Origin: an uncultured Prevotella sp.
GTDB taxonomy: Bacteria > Bacteroidota > Bacteroidia > Bacteroidales > Bacteroidaceae
Reading direction: 5' to 3'
DNA length: 64,000 bases
Assembly (NCBI GenBank): GCA_944319815.1
Contig: CALUEX010000053.1
Span: 62,001 to 126,000, forward strand
Below the pieces are notes generated by a model that saw nothing but the letters and a program-made list of their open reading frames with translations, made no database searches and was not told the origin of the DNA. Made by a program: the position numbers and the translations under genes. Position 1 is the stretch's first letter, and each line of letters opens with the position of its first letter. Below are positions 24,657-32,899 of the stretch, piece by piece.

Positions 24657-25052
24657 TCACGGCTCCATGCGGCGCTTCACCTCGCGGACGAAGCCCTCCG
24701 CATTGTCAGGTTGCAGCGACAGTTCACGCCCCGAGCCGTATCTTACCAGCACGTAAGCCACGGGCAACAGTCCGGCACGCACAACCTCGACCGACGATAT
24801 GTCGGCCAGGCGCACGACGACACGCCGCGAAAACCGCCCGCGACTGACTACCAGCAGGCCGTCGCCGGTAATTACGTATACCGTGTGGATGGTTCTTTCC
24901 ACCATCGACACCACGGCCACCATCAGCACAAGACCCACCGCCGCACCTGCCGCCGAGCGGTACCAAAACGCGCAAAAGGCGGCAACGGCCACGACGGCGA
25001 TGCCCGCAAAATTAAGCAAAGATACTTTATGGTGGAATGTCCGATTAGTCAT
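24657..25052 (-). CDS. PH-domain membrane protein
   Basis: A 131-residue protein. Two adjacent hydrophobic segments in the first 60 residues (LLNFAGIAVVAVAAFCAFW and AAGAAVGLVLMVAVVSMVE) are followed by a bacterial PH-like domain: TVYVITGDGLLVVSRGRFSR, VVRLADISSVEVVRAG, YGSGRELSLQPDNAEGFVRE. It is likely anchored with the domain in the cytoplasm. Function unknown. It is upstream of dacB with a strong promoter cassette of its own. Confidence 0.85.
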   Translation of the reverse strand: MTNRTFHHKVSLLNFAGIAVVAVAAFCAFWYRSAAGAAVGLVLMVAVVSMVERTIHTVYVITGDGLLVVSRGRFSRRVVVRLADISSVEVVRAGLLPVAYVLVRYGSGRELSLQPDNAEGFVREVKRRMEP

Positions 25053-25058
25053 TTACGC

Positions 25059-25096
25059 TGCAAAGATAACCCAAACCTGACGAAACGCAAAATAAA
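25059..25096 (-). promoter_or_regulatory. Promoter cassette of the PH-domain/dacB operon
   Basis: The minus strand reads TTTTATTTTGCGTTTCGTCA, then TATCTTTG at 25061-25068, only 9 bases before the ATG. Full match to the extended cassette described at 3194-3232. The very short leader would make the mRNA almost leaderless. Confidence 0.7.
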
Positions 25097-25168
25097 AGCA
25101 CACGAAACAGGATTTTATTTTTTGGCGTCCGCAAGCAACCACATTGCCGCAATAACCAAGCGTAACGC

Positions 25169-25254
25169 CCAAAGGGCATCTCTCGCGCCATGAAAGGCCA
25201 CCTTTTGCACGACGAAAGATGCCCTTTCACGGCGCGAAAGGTGGCCTTTTGCAG
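25169..25254. repeat. GYAAAAGG-family palindrome cluster
   Basis: Units AAAGGGCATCTCTCGCG, TGAAAGGCCACCTTTTGC, CGAAAGATGCCCTTTC and GCGAAAGGTGGCCTTTTGC. The order forms nested inverted repeats. It lies between the divergent promoters of the PH-domain gene and nadB in a 384-base gap with no other feature. Confidence 0.6.
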
Positions 25255-25406
25255 CCGTATCGGTAACGGGTTGAGGGCCAACAGGTTACGCCGAAGCGCC
25301 TGAAGCGTGCCGAAATATTGCGCAAAGAGCCGCCCACTACCGCGCCGCGACACGTTAAATTGCATTTTTCCGACGCAATTATTTGGATTATTCCAACGTT
25401 TCTTAT

Positions 25407-25414
25407 TACTTTTG
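25407..25414 (+). promoter_or_regulatory. -7 element of nadB
   Basis: TACTTTTG, 22 bases before the ATG at 25437; TTTGG at 25382-25386 lies about 20 bases upstream as a -33 candidate. Confidence 0.65.
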
Positions 25415-25436
25415 CAATCGTTTTATAAAACGTGTT

Positions 25437-27026
25437 ATGGTATTCAAGTACGACTTTTTGATTATCGGCGGCGGTGTCGCCGGTATGAGTTACGCCCTCA
25501 AGATAGCAAGAGCGCACAAGGGAAAAATCTGCATCATCTGCAAGACCAAGCTCGACGAGGCCAACACGGCGAAAGCCCAGGGGGGCATAGCGTCGGTGAC
25601 TAACCTTGCCGTTGACAACTTCGAGAAGCACATCGAGGACACGATGATAGCCGGCGACTACATCAGCGACCGCCGCGCCGTTGAGCAAGTGGTACGCAAC
25701 GCGCCGGCGCAAATCAAAGAACTGGTGCAATGGGGAGTGAACTTCGACAAGACCGAAAGCGGCGAATATGACCTGCACCGCGAAGGCGGGCACTCGGAGT
25801 TCCGCATACTGCACCACGCCGACGACACGGGAGCCGAAATCCAGCGGGGCCTGATGGCCGCGGTGAGGAGCAACCCCGACATAGAAATAAAGGAAGACCA
25901 CTTCGCCGTGGAAATCATAACGCAGCATCACTTGGGCATAGAGGTGACGCGCCGCACGCCCGACATTGAGTGTTACGGGGCTTACGTGCTAAATCCCGAC
26001 ACGCAGAAGGTTGACACCTACCTGAGCAAGGTCACCCTGATGTGCACCGGCGGATGCGGGGCTGTGTACCAGACGACCACCAACCCAATAATATCTACGG
26101 GCGACGGCGAGGCCATGGTCTACCGTGCAAAGGGCACAGTGCAGGACATGGAGTTCGTACAGTTCCACCCTACGGCCCTCTACCATCCCGGAGAGACCCA
26201 CCCGGCTTACCTCATCACCGAGGCCATGCGCGGCTACGGAGGCGTGCTGAGGCTGCCCACGGGCGAGTCGTTCATGGAGAAATACGACAAGCGGCTGTCC
26301 CTTGCTCCGCGCGACATAGTAGCGCGCGCCATAGACAAGGAGATGAAGATACACGGCATCGACCACGTATGCCTCGACGTCACGCACAAGGATGCCGAGG
26401 AAACGAAGCACCACTTCCCCAACATCTACCAGAAGTGCCTCTCCATCGGCATCGACATCACCAAGGAATACATACCCGTGCGCCCCGCAGCCCACTATAT
26501 GTGCGGCGGCATAAAGGTTGACCTTAACGGCGAGTCGAGCATACACCGCCTCTACGCCTTGGGCGAATGCTCGTGCACGGGGCTGCACGGCGGCAACCGA
26601 CTGGCCAGCAACTCGCTCATAGAGGCCGTGGTCTACGCCGACGCGGCGGCACGCCACAGCCTTGCGCACGTGGACGAATACGCCTTCAACGACCGCATTC
26701 CCGAATGGAACGACGAGGGAACGATGACCAACGAGGAGAAGGTTCTCATAACGCAGAGCGTCAAGGAGGTAGGCCAGACGATGAGCAACTACGTCGGAAT
26801 AGTGCGCAGCGACCTGCGCCTGAAGCGCGCCTGGGACCGCCTCGACTTGCTTTACGAGGAGACGGAGGCCCTCTTCAAGCGTGTGAAGGCGAGCCGCGAC
26901 ATCTGCGAACTGCGCAACATGATTAACGTGGGCTACCTCATCACGCGACAGGCCATAGAGCGCAAGGAGTGCCGCGGACTGCACTTCACCATCGACTACC
27001 CACTGCACGCCTACGACAACAAGTAG
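25437..27026 (+). CDS. nadB: L-aspartate oxidase NadB
   Basis: From ATG 25437 the protein is 529 residues; the 18 codons open upstream include the promoter and are not translated. It oxidises L-aspartate to iminoaspartate, the first step of NAD synthesis. Seen: the FAD-binding DFLIIGGGVAGMSYALKIA at the N-terminus, AKAQGGIASV, the substrate segment EGGHSEFRILHHADDTG, HYMCGGIKVDLNG, and the flavin-site LYALGECSCTGLHGGNRLAS-NSLIEAVVYA. The EGGHS and HHADDTG pattern separates it from fumarate reductase, which shares the fold. nadA and nadC are not adjacent. Confidence 0.94.
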   Translation: MVFKYDFLIIGGGVAGMSYALKIARAHKGKICIICKTKLDEANTAKAQGGIASVTNLAVDNFEKHIEDTMIAGDYISDRRAVEQVVRNAPAQIKELVQWGVNFDKTESGEYDLHREGGHSEFRILHHADDTGAEIQRGLMAAVRSNPDIEIKEDHFAVEIITQHHLGIEVTRRTPDIECYGAYVLNPDTQKVDTYLSKVTLMCTGGCGAVYQTTTNPIISTGDGEAMVYRAKGTVQDMEFVQFHPTALYHPGETHPAYLITEAMRGYGGVLRLPTGESFMEKYDKRLSLAPRDIVARAIDKEMKIHGIDHVCLDVTHKDAEETKHHFPNIYQKCLSIGIDITKEYIPVRPAAHYMCGGIKVDLNGESSIHRLYALGECSCTGLHGGNRLASNSLIEAVVYADAAARHSLAHVDEYAFNDRIPEWNDEGTMTNEEKVLITQSVKEVGQTMSNYVGIVRSDLRLKRAWDRLDLLYEETEALFKRVKASRDICELRNMINVGYLITRQAIERKECRGLHFTIDYPLHAYDNK

Positions 27027-27030
27027 TTTT

Positions 27031-27173
27031 AATTCATAATGCATAATGCACAATGCATAATTTAGCTAACGCCCAAAAGGTTGGCGATGCGCAGCTTAAT
27101 TATGCATTGTGCATTATGCATTATGAATTAGCCGAAGGCTGGATTATGCATTGTGCATTATGCATTATGAATT
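27031..27173. repeat. Tandem-arm hairpin with a duplicated second arm
   Basis: The arm 27031-27060 (units TTCATAA, TGCATAA, TGCACAA, TGCATAA) has two exact reverse-complement copies, 27100-27129 and 27144-27173, which are direct repeats of each other. One locus therefore shows both arm inversion and arm duplication. It follows the nadB stop. Confidence 0.85.
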
Positions 27174-27224
27174 TAGTTAAACTTTGTAAAAGCCTCACGG
27201 CGTAACGTTCTGTAAACCAGCATT

Positions 27225-27261
27225 AGTTACCCCGACGTAACCATGTTACGTCGGGGTAACT
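27225..27261. promoter_or_regulatory. 17-bp perfect palindrome upstream of the cupin gene
   Basis: AGTTACCCCGACGTAAC (27225-27241) and its exact reverse complement (27245-27261) with a 3-base loop. It ends 2 bases before the TTG of the cupin promoter. It could be a terminator for nadB, though no T-run follows, or an operator for the cupin gene. Confidence 0.5.
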
Positions 27262-27263
27262 TC

Positions 27264-27294
27264 TTGTATATCACAATTTTACGCCTTATCTTTG
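27264..27294 (+). promoter_or_regulatory. Promoter of the cupin gene
   Basis: TTG at 27264-27266 and TATCTTTG at 27287-27294, 20 bases apart; the ATG is at 27331. Confidence 0.65.
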
Positions 27295-27330
27295 CACCCG
27301 TAAACAATAACCGCAATAACGATAAAAGAC

Positions 27331-27768
27331 ATGAAAGAACTGAAGGTTTTGGGAGATGGCGCCAACTTCACGGCAGTCTCCACAGGTAAGTTTGACGAAC
27401 TCGGCGGCTTCGAGCTGCCCATGGGCGAGGGTGTAACCGTAAATGGCAAGGTGTTCACGGGCGCGGCGTTGAAGTCAACCGGCATGGAAATGTCGCTGCA
27501 AACGATGGCTCCCGGACAGGCGAGTCCGTTCGTACACGCCCACAAGAAGCACGAGGAACTGTACGTGGTAATCAAGGGTGAAGGCGAGTTCAAGGTTGAC
27601 GATAGCGTGTTCCCCGTAGCCGAAGGCAGTCTCGTCCGCGTCGCCCCGGCCGGCAAACGCTCGTTGCGCAACACGGGCAAGAGCGACCTCGTGGTGATGT
27701 GCATACAGTATATGGCCAACGTTTTCGGCCCTGACGACACACCAGCTGGCGACGCAATCATCCTGTAA
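27331..27768 (+). CDS. Cupin-domain protein
   Basis: A 145-residue single-domain cupin. Cupin motif 1 appears as PFVHAHKKHEELYVVIKGEG (two His and a Glu as possible metal ligands) and motif 2 as FPVAEGSLVRVAPAGKRSL. There is no signal peptide, so it is cytoplasmic. Members of this size bind metals or small acids or act as sugar isomerases or oxygen-dependent enzymes; nothing here chooses between them. Monocistronic. Confidence 0.88.
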   Translation: MKELKVLGDGANFTAVSTGKFDELGGFELPMGEGVTVNGKVFTGAALKSTGMEMSLQTMAPGQASPFVHAHKKHEELYVVIKGEGEFKVDDSVFPVAEGSLVRVAPAGKRSLRNTGKSDLVVMCIQYMANVFGPDDTPAGDAIIL

Positions 27769-27785
27769 CGCACGCTCGCGTTTTC

Positions 27786-27935
27786 CAAGAGGCATCCTTT
27801 TAGCGTGTAAAAGGATGCCTCTTGCCGTGTAAAAGGGCATCTTTTGCAAGGCGAAAGATGCCGTATGCGTAAGCGTCTCGCTGCCAGGCGTTTACGCAAA
27901 GCGCACTATTTGCCGCAAAATCCATGTTTTTCCGC
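27786..27935. repeat. GYAAAAGG cluster with ~75-base flank (copy A of an intergenic duplicate)
   Basis: Perfect hairpin 27787-27802/27808-27823 (AAGAGGCATCCTTTTA), then GTAAAAGGGCATCTTTTGC and GCGAAAGATGCC, followed by a flank ending GCACTATTTGCCGCAAAA. The same ordered block recurs at 30799-30950 after the next gene. Confidence 0.65.
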
Positions 27936-28107
27936 CCCCAAAAAGACAACGCCACGGCCTTGCAGACACTGGCGGATACGGGGCCGACGGCTGTCAGGCC
28001 ACCGCCGGCCAGACTTCACTCCTCCACAAATTAATATCGAACAAGCACGTTTTTCGACCAGACATGCACACATAAAAGCCAAACACGCCCAACCGACGGG
28101 AAGCGCG

Positions 28108-28139
28108 TTTGCAAATGCCAACACTAATGCCTACATTTG
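28108..28139 (+). promoter_or_regulatory. Promoter of the large secreted protein gene
   Basis: TTTG at 28108-28111 and TACATTTG at 28132-28139, 20 bases apart, about 90 bases before the ATG at 28230. Confidence 0.65.
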
Positions 28140-28229
28140 TACGGTTACACAACATATTGCAGACCGCGTCGGAAAGGGCACCGGCATAAACAACAAGAGT
28201 ACCTAACAACAAACCAAACAACAGACACG

Positions 28230-30680
28230 ATGAAAGCGAAAAAACACAAGATGCCACATCCGGCAAGGATGTTGGCAACCATTGCGTTCGCCATTTCCGC
28301 AACAGCCGCCTTCGCGCAAACGGCGGAAAGGCCTACAGTCAAATCCGTAACCCAACGCACAGCCACAATATCGGCCAACACCGAGACCGACGGCGCAGTC
28401 GTAAGAGGCCGCGGATTGGAGATTTGCGAACTGACCGACGACGGAACGGAACTATGGGAAATAATCTGGCAACAAGGCTTGAGCGGCAGCTTCACGATTA
28501 CGAAAGAGGGGCTGGAAGTGGACACTTGGTACAAAGCCCGCACTTTCATATCGCTCACGAACGGCGAAACCGTCTATAGTTCGAACACCCTGTTCAGCAC
28601 GAAAGACATCGAAATATTCACCGACGGCGTAACTGGCATAAGCCAGCTCGACGCCGTTCTGCACGGCAGGATAGAGCAAGGCGACGACGTGGCTACCGAC
28701 CCGATGTGGCACTTGTACAAATACGACGGCGGCGAATACGTGCTTTTCAGGGAAATGCCTGCGACGGCCGACGGCGCGGAGGTTACCGTACAGCTCGACG
28801 GACTTGAAAACGAGACAATATACGGAGCGGCCTTGTCGGCCTGCAACAGCAAAGGCGAAAGGGTGATGTCGCACACTTACAAGTACGAAGACCTGCGTTC
28901 GTTCTGGAAAACGCTGCTCGACGAACGCTCCGCGCCCATGCAAGGCACGCACACCGACGGTTGGGCTTACGCCAATACGGGCGAGTTCGTAATAACGACA
29001 ACGAGCGGCGACATCACGGCAAATGTCAACGTCACCGCCCCCGTGACGCTAAGTTTTGACTGGGAAATTGATGGCGAAAGGTACTGGTTTGACCATGTGA
29101 CCTACATGAGCCTGTATGTGGACGACATGAAAAGCTCAAAAAAGACCATATATCCCGAAGAAGTTTACGGCGAACCGACCACCGGGAATGTGAAATGGCA
29201 TCTCGAACCGGGCGAACACACGGTCAAGTGGAGCGCGAACAACGCAAAAGACATGGTAGCGAAGATTAGCAACGTCAAGTTCGGCGACGACTACCAGTAT
29301 TTTGAGACAGAGCATTTCCTTACAATTTACGAACCTTCCGAAACCGCAATAACCGCAAAATTAAGTGCAGGAATAGCCGAAACCGAAGAGACAGTAACCG
29401 AATACGGATTTGAATACAGGGTGCTCGGAAGCGACGACGAGTTTACATCCGTAATCGGGCTTTCTGAAATACAAAACCATATTATAGCAAATGTGGAAGG
29501 ACTGAAACCCGGCACCGAGTATGAGTACCGTGGCTACGCAATTGTCGGAGGAAAGAAATATTACACGCCAAACGATACCTTTTACACCAGAACAGTCCAA
29601 GCATATGTCAAGGAAAAAGACGCAATGCAGACCGCGGCACTGCTAACCATCGAACTGAGAAGCTACGACGCAACGCCAATAGGCAGCGGGATTGAATACG
29701 GAAGAACCACACAATACGGCAGCGTAATAGAAAACCTTTCGGAAGAGACGCTGCTGACAGAGCTTGACCCGAACACAACTTACTATTACAGGACATACAT
29801 TGAGACGGCGGAAGGCGGGCGCGAATACCGCACGGGCACGTTCACGACGAAGGAAATCAAGACCACCACGCTGCCCGTAAGCAACATATCAAACCGCTCG
29901 GCGCGGTTCAACGGCACGGTGGAGTGCGACACTTTCAGCACGGCTGAAATTGGTTTCCAGTGGAAAACGATGGAAGGCTGGCTAAGCGACCCGAGATTTA
30001 CAGAGGCTGTTGTCACCGAAGACGGCAACGTTTCGTTAGGTCTTGCCAACGGGATGCTGAAGCCCGACACCGATTATGAGTTCCGCACGGCGGTAAGGTA
30101 CAAAGGAAAATTCTACTATTCGGACTGGGAAACGTTCCGCACAGAACTTGAATTCGTGTCATGGCCGCCTACGGTAGGCACTGTGTACCGCACCGACAGT
30201 GAGAACAACTGCATAATACTGTGCGGCTACATCATACCTGGCAGCGAGGAAGTGACCGAATACGGCTACGAATATTGGCCTGCCGAAAACAACACGAGGG
30301 CTGGCAACGTGACACGCATAGAGACCGGTGCCGACATGGCCTACGCCCTCGACCTTTCCGCCCTGCCGTCAGGCCGATACTGCATAAGGGCATACGCCAA
30401 GACCGCCAGCGGCACTTTCTATGGCGAGACGCTGACATTCACCGTACAAGGCGGCACAGGAATAAACCTGCCTGAAGGAGCACAGCCCTACTGCCGCACG
30501 GCCAACCGCGCGATAACAATCATCAACGCGGAAGGCAGGAGATACGCCATAGCCGATATGTCAGGCAGGCTTGTCGCCACAGGAGAGTGCGACACACAAC
30601 GCCAAACGGTGCCGGTAGGCAACGGCCTTTACATCGTCCGCCTTGACGACGGGCACACATTCAAGACCATTGTAAAATGA
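28230..30680 (+). CDS. Secreted protein with fibronectin-III-like repeats and type IX sorting tail
   Basis: 816 residues from ATG 28230, chosen because MKAKKHKMPHPARMLATIAF begins a standard signal peptide ending in FAQ. The body is a series of ~85-90-residue beta modules, each with a 'xxYGxEY' strand (TEYGFEYRV, GIEYGRTTQYG, TEYGYEYWP) and a 'LxPxTxYxxR' strand (GLKPGTEYEYRGYA, LDPNTTYYYRTYI, MLKPDTDYEFRTAV), as in fibronectin type III-like repeats. Between modules 2 and 3 lies a ~130-residue domain (VTLSFDWEIDGERYWFD, LYVDDMKSS, WHLEPGEHTVKWSANN) with a jelly-roll, cleaved-adhesin look. The C-terminal ~70 residues (ITIINAEGRRYAIADMSGRL, VPVGNGLYIVRL, KTIVK) match the type A sorting domain, in keeping with sprA in this window. 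Probably cell-surface; the ligand is unknown. Confidence 0.88.
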   Translation: MKAKKHKMPHPARMLATIAFAISATAAFAQTAERPTVKSVTQRTATISANTETDGAVVRGRGLEICELTDDGTELWEIIWQQGLSGSFTITKEGLEVDTWYKARTFISLTNGETVYSSNTLFSTKDIEIFTDGVTGISQLDAVLHGRIEQGDDVATDPMWHLYKYDGGEYVLFREMPATADGAEVTVQLDGLENETIYGAALSACNSKGERVMSHTYKYEDLRSFWKTLLDERSAPMQGTHTDGWAYANTGEFVITTTSGDITANVNVTAPVTLSFDWEIDGERYWFDHVTYMSLYVDDMKSSKKTIYPEEVYGEPTTGNVKWHLEPGEHTVKWSANNAKDMVAKISNVKFGDDYQYFETEHFLTIYEPSETAITAKLSAGIAETEETVTEYGFEYRVLGSDDEFTSVIGLSEIQNHIIANVEGLKPGTEYEYRGYAIVGGKKYYTPNDTFYTRTVQAYVKEKDAMQTAALLTIELRSYDATPIGSGIEYGRTTQYGSVIENLSEETLLTELDPNTTYYYRTYIETAEGGREYRTGTFTTKEIKTTTLPVSNISNRSARFNGTVECDTFSTAEIGFQWKTMEGWLSDPRFTEAVVTEDGNVSLGLANGMLKPDTDYEFRTAVRYKGKFYYSDWETFRTELEFVSWPPTVGTVYRTDSENNCIILCGYIIPGSEEVTEYGYEYWPAENNTRAGNVTRIETGADMAYALDLSALPSGRYCIRAYAKTASGTFYGETLTFTVQGGTGINLPEGAQPYCRTANRAITIINAEGRRYAIADMSGRLVATGECDTQRQTVPVGNGLYIVRLDDGHTFKTIVK

Positions 30681-30798
30681 CACGCCATAAGTGCCCTGCC
30701 CCAATAGGCCTTTGAAAAGCCTTATTGGCTTATGCCCGATTAGCCGGCGGCGGACCGGCGGCGGACATTCGTTAATTGTAACGCACGCACCCGTTTTT

Positions 30799-30950
30799 CA
30801 AAAGGTATCCTTTTACGCGCTAAAAGGATACCTTTTGCCGTATAAAAGGGCACCTTTCGCACGGCTGAAGATGCCGCGTCCGTAAACGCCTAAACAACAG
30901 GCACTTAGCCAAAGCGCATTATTTGCCGCGCATTTCATTGTTTTTCGGTT
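30799..30950. repeat. GYAAAAGG cluster with flank (copy B of an intergenic duplicate)
   Basis: CAAAAGGTATCCTTTTACG with its inverted partner CTAAAAGGATACCTTTTG, then TAAAAGGGCACCTTTCGC, then a flank ending GCATTATTTGCCGC. It matches 27786-27935 in order and spacing. Both copies sit between a stop codon and the promoter of the next plus-strand gene. Confidence 0.65.
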
Positions 30951-30967
30951 GAAAAAGGCTATATTTG
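30938..30967 (+). promoter_or_regulatory. Promoter of the thioredoxin-like gene
   Basis: TTG at 30938-30940 and TATATTTG at 30960-30967, 19 bases apart; the ATG is at 30994. Confidence 0.65.
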
Positions 30968-30993
30968 CAGAGACGAAACAACACCCGTAACAG

Positions 30994-31530
30994 ATGAAAA
31001 CCATAAGGAGCCGCATCATTGCGGCAATGCTGGCCGCCGTTGCGCTGTGCCTCTCGGCCTGCACGTTCGGCGGCGACGACGAACCCGACTACGACGCCAC
31101 GACGCTTGCCGTGGGCACTACGGCACCCGTGTTCACGATGTACACCGACGAATACCCTGACGGTATCAGCCTCGCCCAGCTGCGCGGCGGATACGTGTTG
31201 GTGGAGTTCTGGCGGTCGGGCTGCCGCGACTGCCAAGCCGTAACGGAGCGCATGAAAGAACTGCACGACACATACGCACCGCAGGGAATTACGTTCGTGG
31301 GCGTGTCTTTCGACACCGACGTTGACGCTTGGCGCACATACGTTGAGGACAACGGCCTCGACTGGATGCAGCATTGCGAGCAGAAGTCGGCCTCGGAGAG
31401 CGCCGTGGCCGCCGCCTACAACATCAGGTGGGTGCCCACGTTCTACCTTATCGACCCCGAAGGCAACGTGGCTTTCGCGACAATCAGCATAGAGAAAATG
31501 GCGGATGAATTAAGAGTTAAGAGCGAATGA
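30994..31530 (+). CDS. Thioredoxin-like (TlpA/AhpC-TSA type) lipoprotein
   Basis: A 178-residue lipoprotein: signal peptide with lipobox CLSA-Cys23, then a redoxin fold. The active site is Cys-x2-Cys in EFWRSGCRDCQAVTERMKEL, followed by GITFVGVSFDTDVDAW and the cis-Pro segment RWVPTFYLIDPEGNVAF. It should act on periplasmic thiols or peroxides. The last ~8 residues (ELRVKSE and stop) are written in hairpin-repeat sequence, so the natural C-terminus may have been replaced. Confidence 0.9.
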   Translation: MKTIRSRIIAAMLAAVALCLSACTFGGDDEPDYDATTLAVGTTAPVFTMYTDEYPDGISLAQLRGGYVLVEFWRSGCRDCQAVTERMKELHDTYAPQGITFVGVSFDTDVDAWRTYVEDNGLDWMQHCEQKSASESAVAAAYNIRWVPTFYLIDPEGNVAFATISIEKMADELRVKSE

Positions 31531-31634
31531 ATTAAGGATTAAGAGTTAAGAATTAAGAAAATATGCCTTGTTGTTGGTGTGAGGTCAAGCTGCTACTGCA
31601 TATTTTCTTAATTCTTAACTCTTAATCCTTAATT
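31530..31634. terminator. Perfect 37-bp tandem-arm hairpin overlapping two stop codons
   Basis: Arms 31530-31566 and 31598-31634 are exact reverse complements (units GATTAAG, AGTTAAG, AATTAAG). Base 31530 is the last base of the redoxin stop, and the TAA of the convergent DUF418 gene (31631-31629) is inside the right arm. The loop begins CTTGTTG after ATATGC. A bidirectional terminator is likely. Confidence 0.8.
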
Positions 31635-32864
31635 ATTTTGTCTGTTCCACAAGCAAAAAGTGCGTCCGTAATTAAGCATACGCCACACCCATTCCAAGGG
31701 GCCGAACTGGCAATAATGCAGCCAAAACTTGCTGAACAACACTTGCAAAGCAAACACGCCGAGGGCAATAAGTTCGGTGGTGGCGAGTCCGACGCTTGCC
31801 CCAAGCCCCAAGCCAATGCCGTAAAAGAGGAACATCCCGACGACCGACTGCCCGATATAGTTGGTCAACGCCATCCTGCCCGGTGCCGCAAGCCAACGCC
31901 ACAGGCGCGCATTGCGGCTGCGTAAGTACAACAGGCACAAGCCCGACATATACGCCAAGCCCAACGGGTAGACGCTGACGAGGTAGAGAACGGAGTGGGC
32001 CACAGTGCCGAAAGGATGCCCGCCGACAGCGCTCCAGGCGTAAACCACCGATAGCGGAAGGCCTACCGCAAAGCCTACCGTTGCCACACGGCGCAGCAAA
32101 GCCTTATGCGACGAAAGGTCAGCGTACAGCTTGCGCCGCCCGATATAGAAGCCGAGGATGAACAAACCCATGACCTTGAAATAGCGGTTGCCGTCAACAA
32201 ACTCCTGCACTCGCACCAATGCGCCCTGCACGAGGAACTGGAACACCTCGCGGTACGTGTCGGCGTCGCGCAACCAATAGCCGAAGTTCTCCTCCGTTAT
32301 GCCGTACATACGGCAGTAATGCCACTGCGCCCTGACCGCCGGGGCCGACAGGCTGACACCCAGGAGCGACGTTGCGGCATCGACGAAGACGGGCAACAAC
32401 ACGAAGAAGGCCGCCCAGCGGAGCAACGCCTTGTCGCTTACGCCTCGGAACAACGGCAACGCCATGCCCATCAGGGCGTACAACATGAGTATGTCGCCGC
32501 TCCAGATGAACATGAGATGGACGAAGCCTATGAGCACCAACACGGCCATACGGCGGTAAAACAGGCGGAAACCGCCGTCGCCGCGCTCGGCCGCATGGCT
32601 TATTATTATAGAGAAACCGATGCCGAAAAGCAGGGAAAACAAAGTGTAAAACTTGCCATCAACAAGGAAGTATTGCAAGAACCTGACCACGCGGTCGATA
32701 CCGGCGGACGGCATGGAGGCCGCCGTCTCAGCCGACTGGAACGTGTAAAGGGAGAACTCGGGATAGTTGGCAAGAATGATGCCGATGAGCGCGAAGCCGC
32801 GCAAAGCATCCAAAATAACGTAACGTTCGGAAGGTTTTACGGGTGAATATCTTACTTTTTCCAT
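31629..32864 (-). CDS. DUF418 (YeiB-family) membrane protein
   Basis: A 411-residue polytopic protein. The N-terminal RYVILDALRGFALIGIILAN is the DUF1624/DUF418 hallmark (acyltransferase-3-like first helix), and the C-terminal DUF418 domain shows WLAAPGRMALTNYIGQSVVG and a closing GPLEWVWRMLNYG. About ten hydrophobic helices. The function is not established; an acyl or lipid transfer role is often suggested. Its stop lies in the hairpin arm. The EamA gene is 35 bases upstream on the same strand. Confidence 0.92.
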   Translation of the reverse strand: MEKVRYSPVKPSERYVILDALRGFALIGIILANYPEFSLYTFQSAETAASMPSAGIDRVVRFLQYFLVDGKFYTLFSLLFGIGFSIIISHAAERGDGGFRLFYRRMAVLVLIGFVHLMFIWSGDILMLYALMGMALPLFRGVSDKALLRWAAFFVLLPVFVDAATSLLGVSLSAPAVRAQWHYCRMYGITEENFGYWLRDADTYREVFQFLVQGALVRVQEFVDGNRYFKVMGLFILGFYIGRRKLYADLSSHKALLRRVATVGFAVGLPLSVVYAWSAVGGHPFGTVAHSVLYLVSVYPLGLAYMSGLCLLYLRSRNARLWRWLAAPGRMALTNYIGQSVVGMFLFYGIGLGLGASVGLATTELIALGVFALQVLFSKFWLHYCQFGPLEWVWRMLNYGRTFCLWNRQNN

Positions 32865-32899
32865 ATTATAAAGGTTCGGTTTTAACCATCATTGATGAC

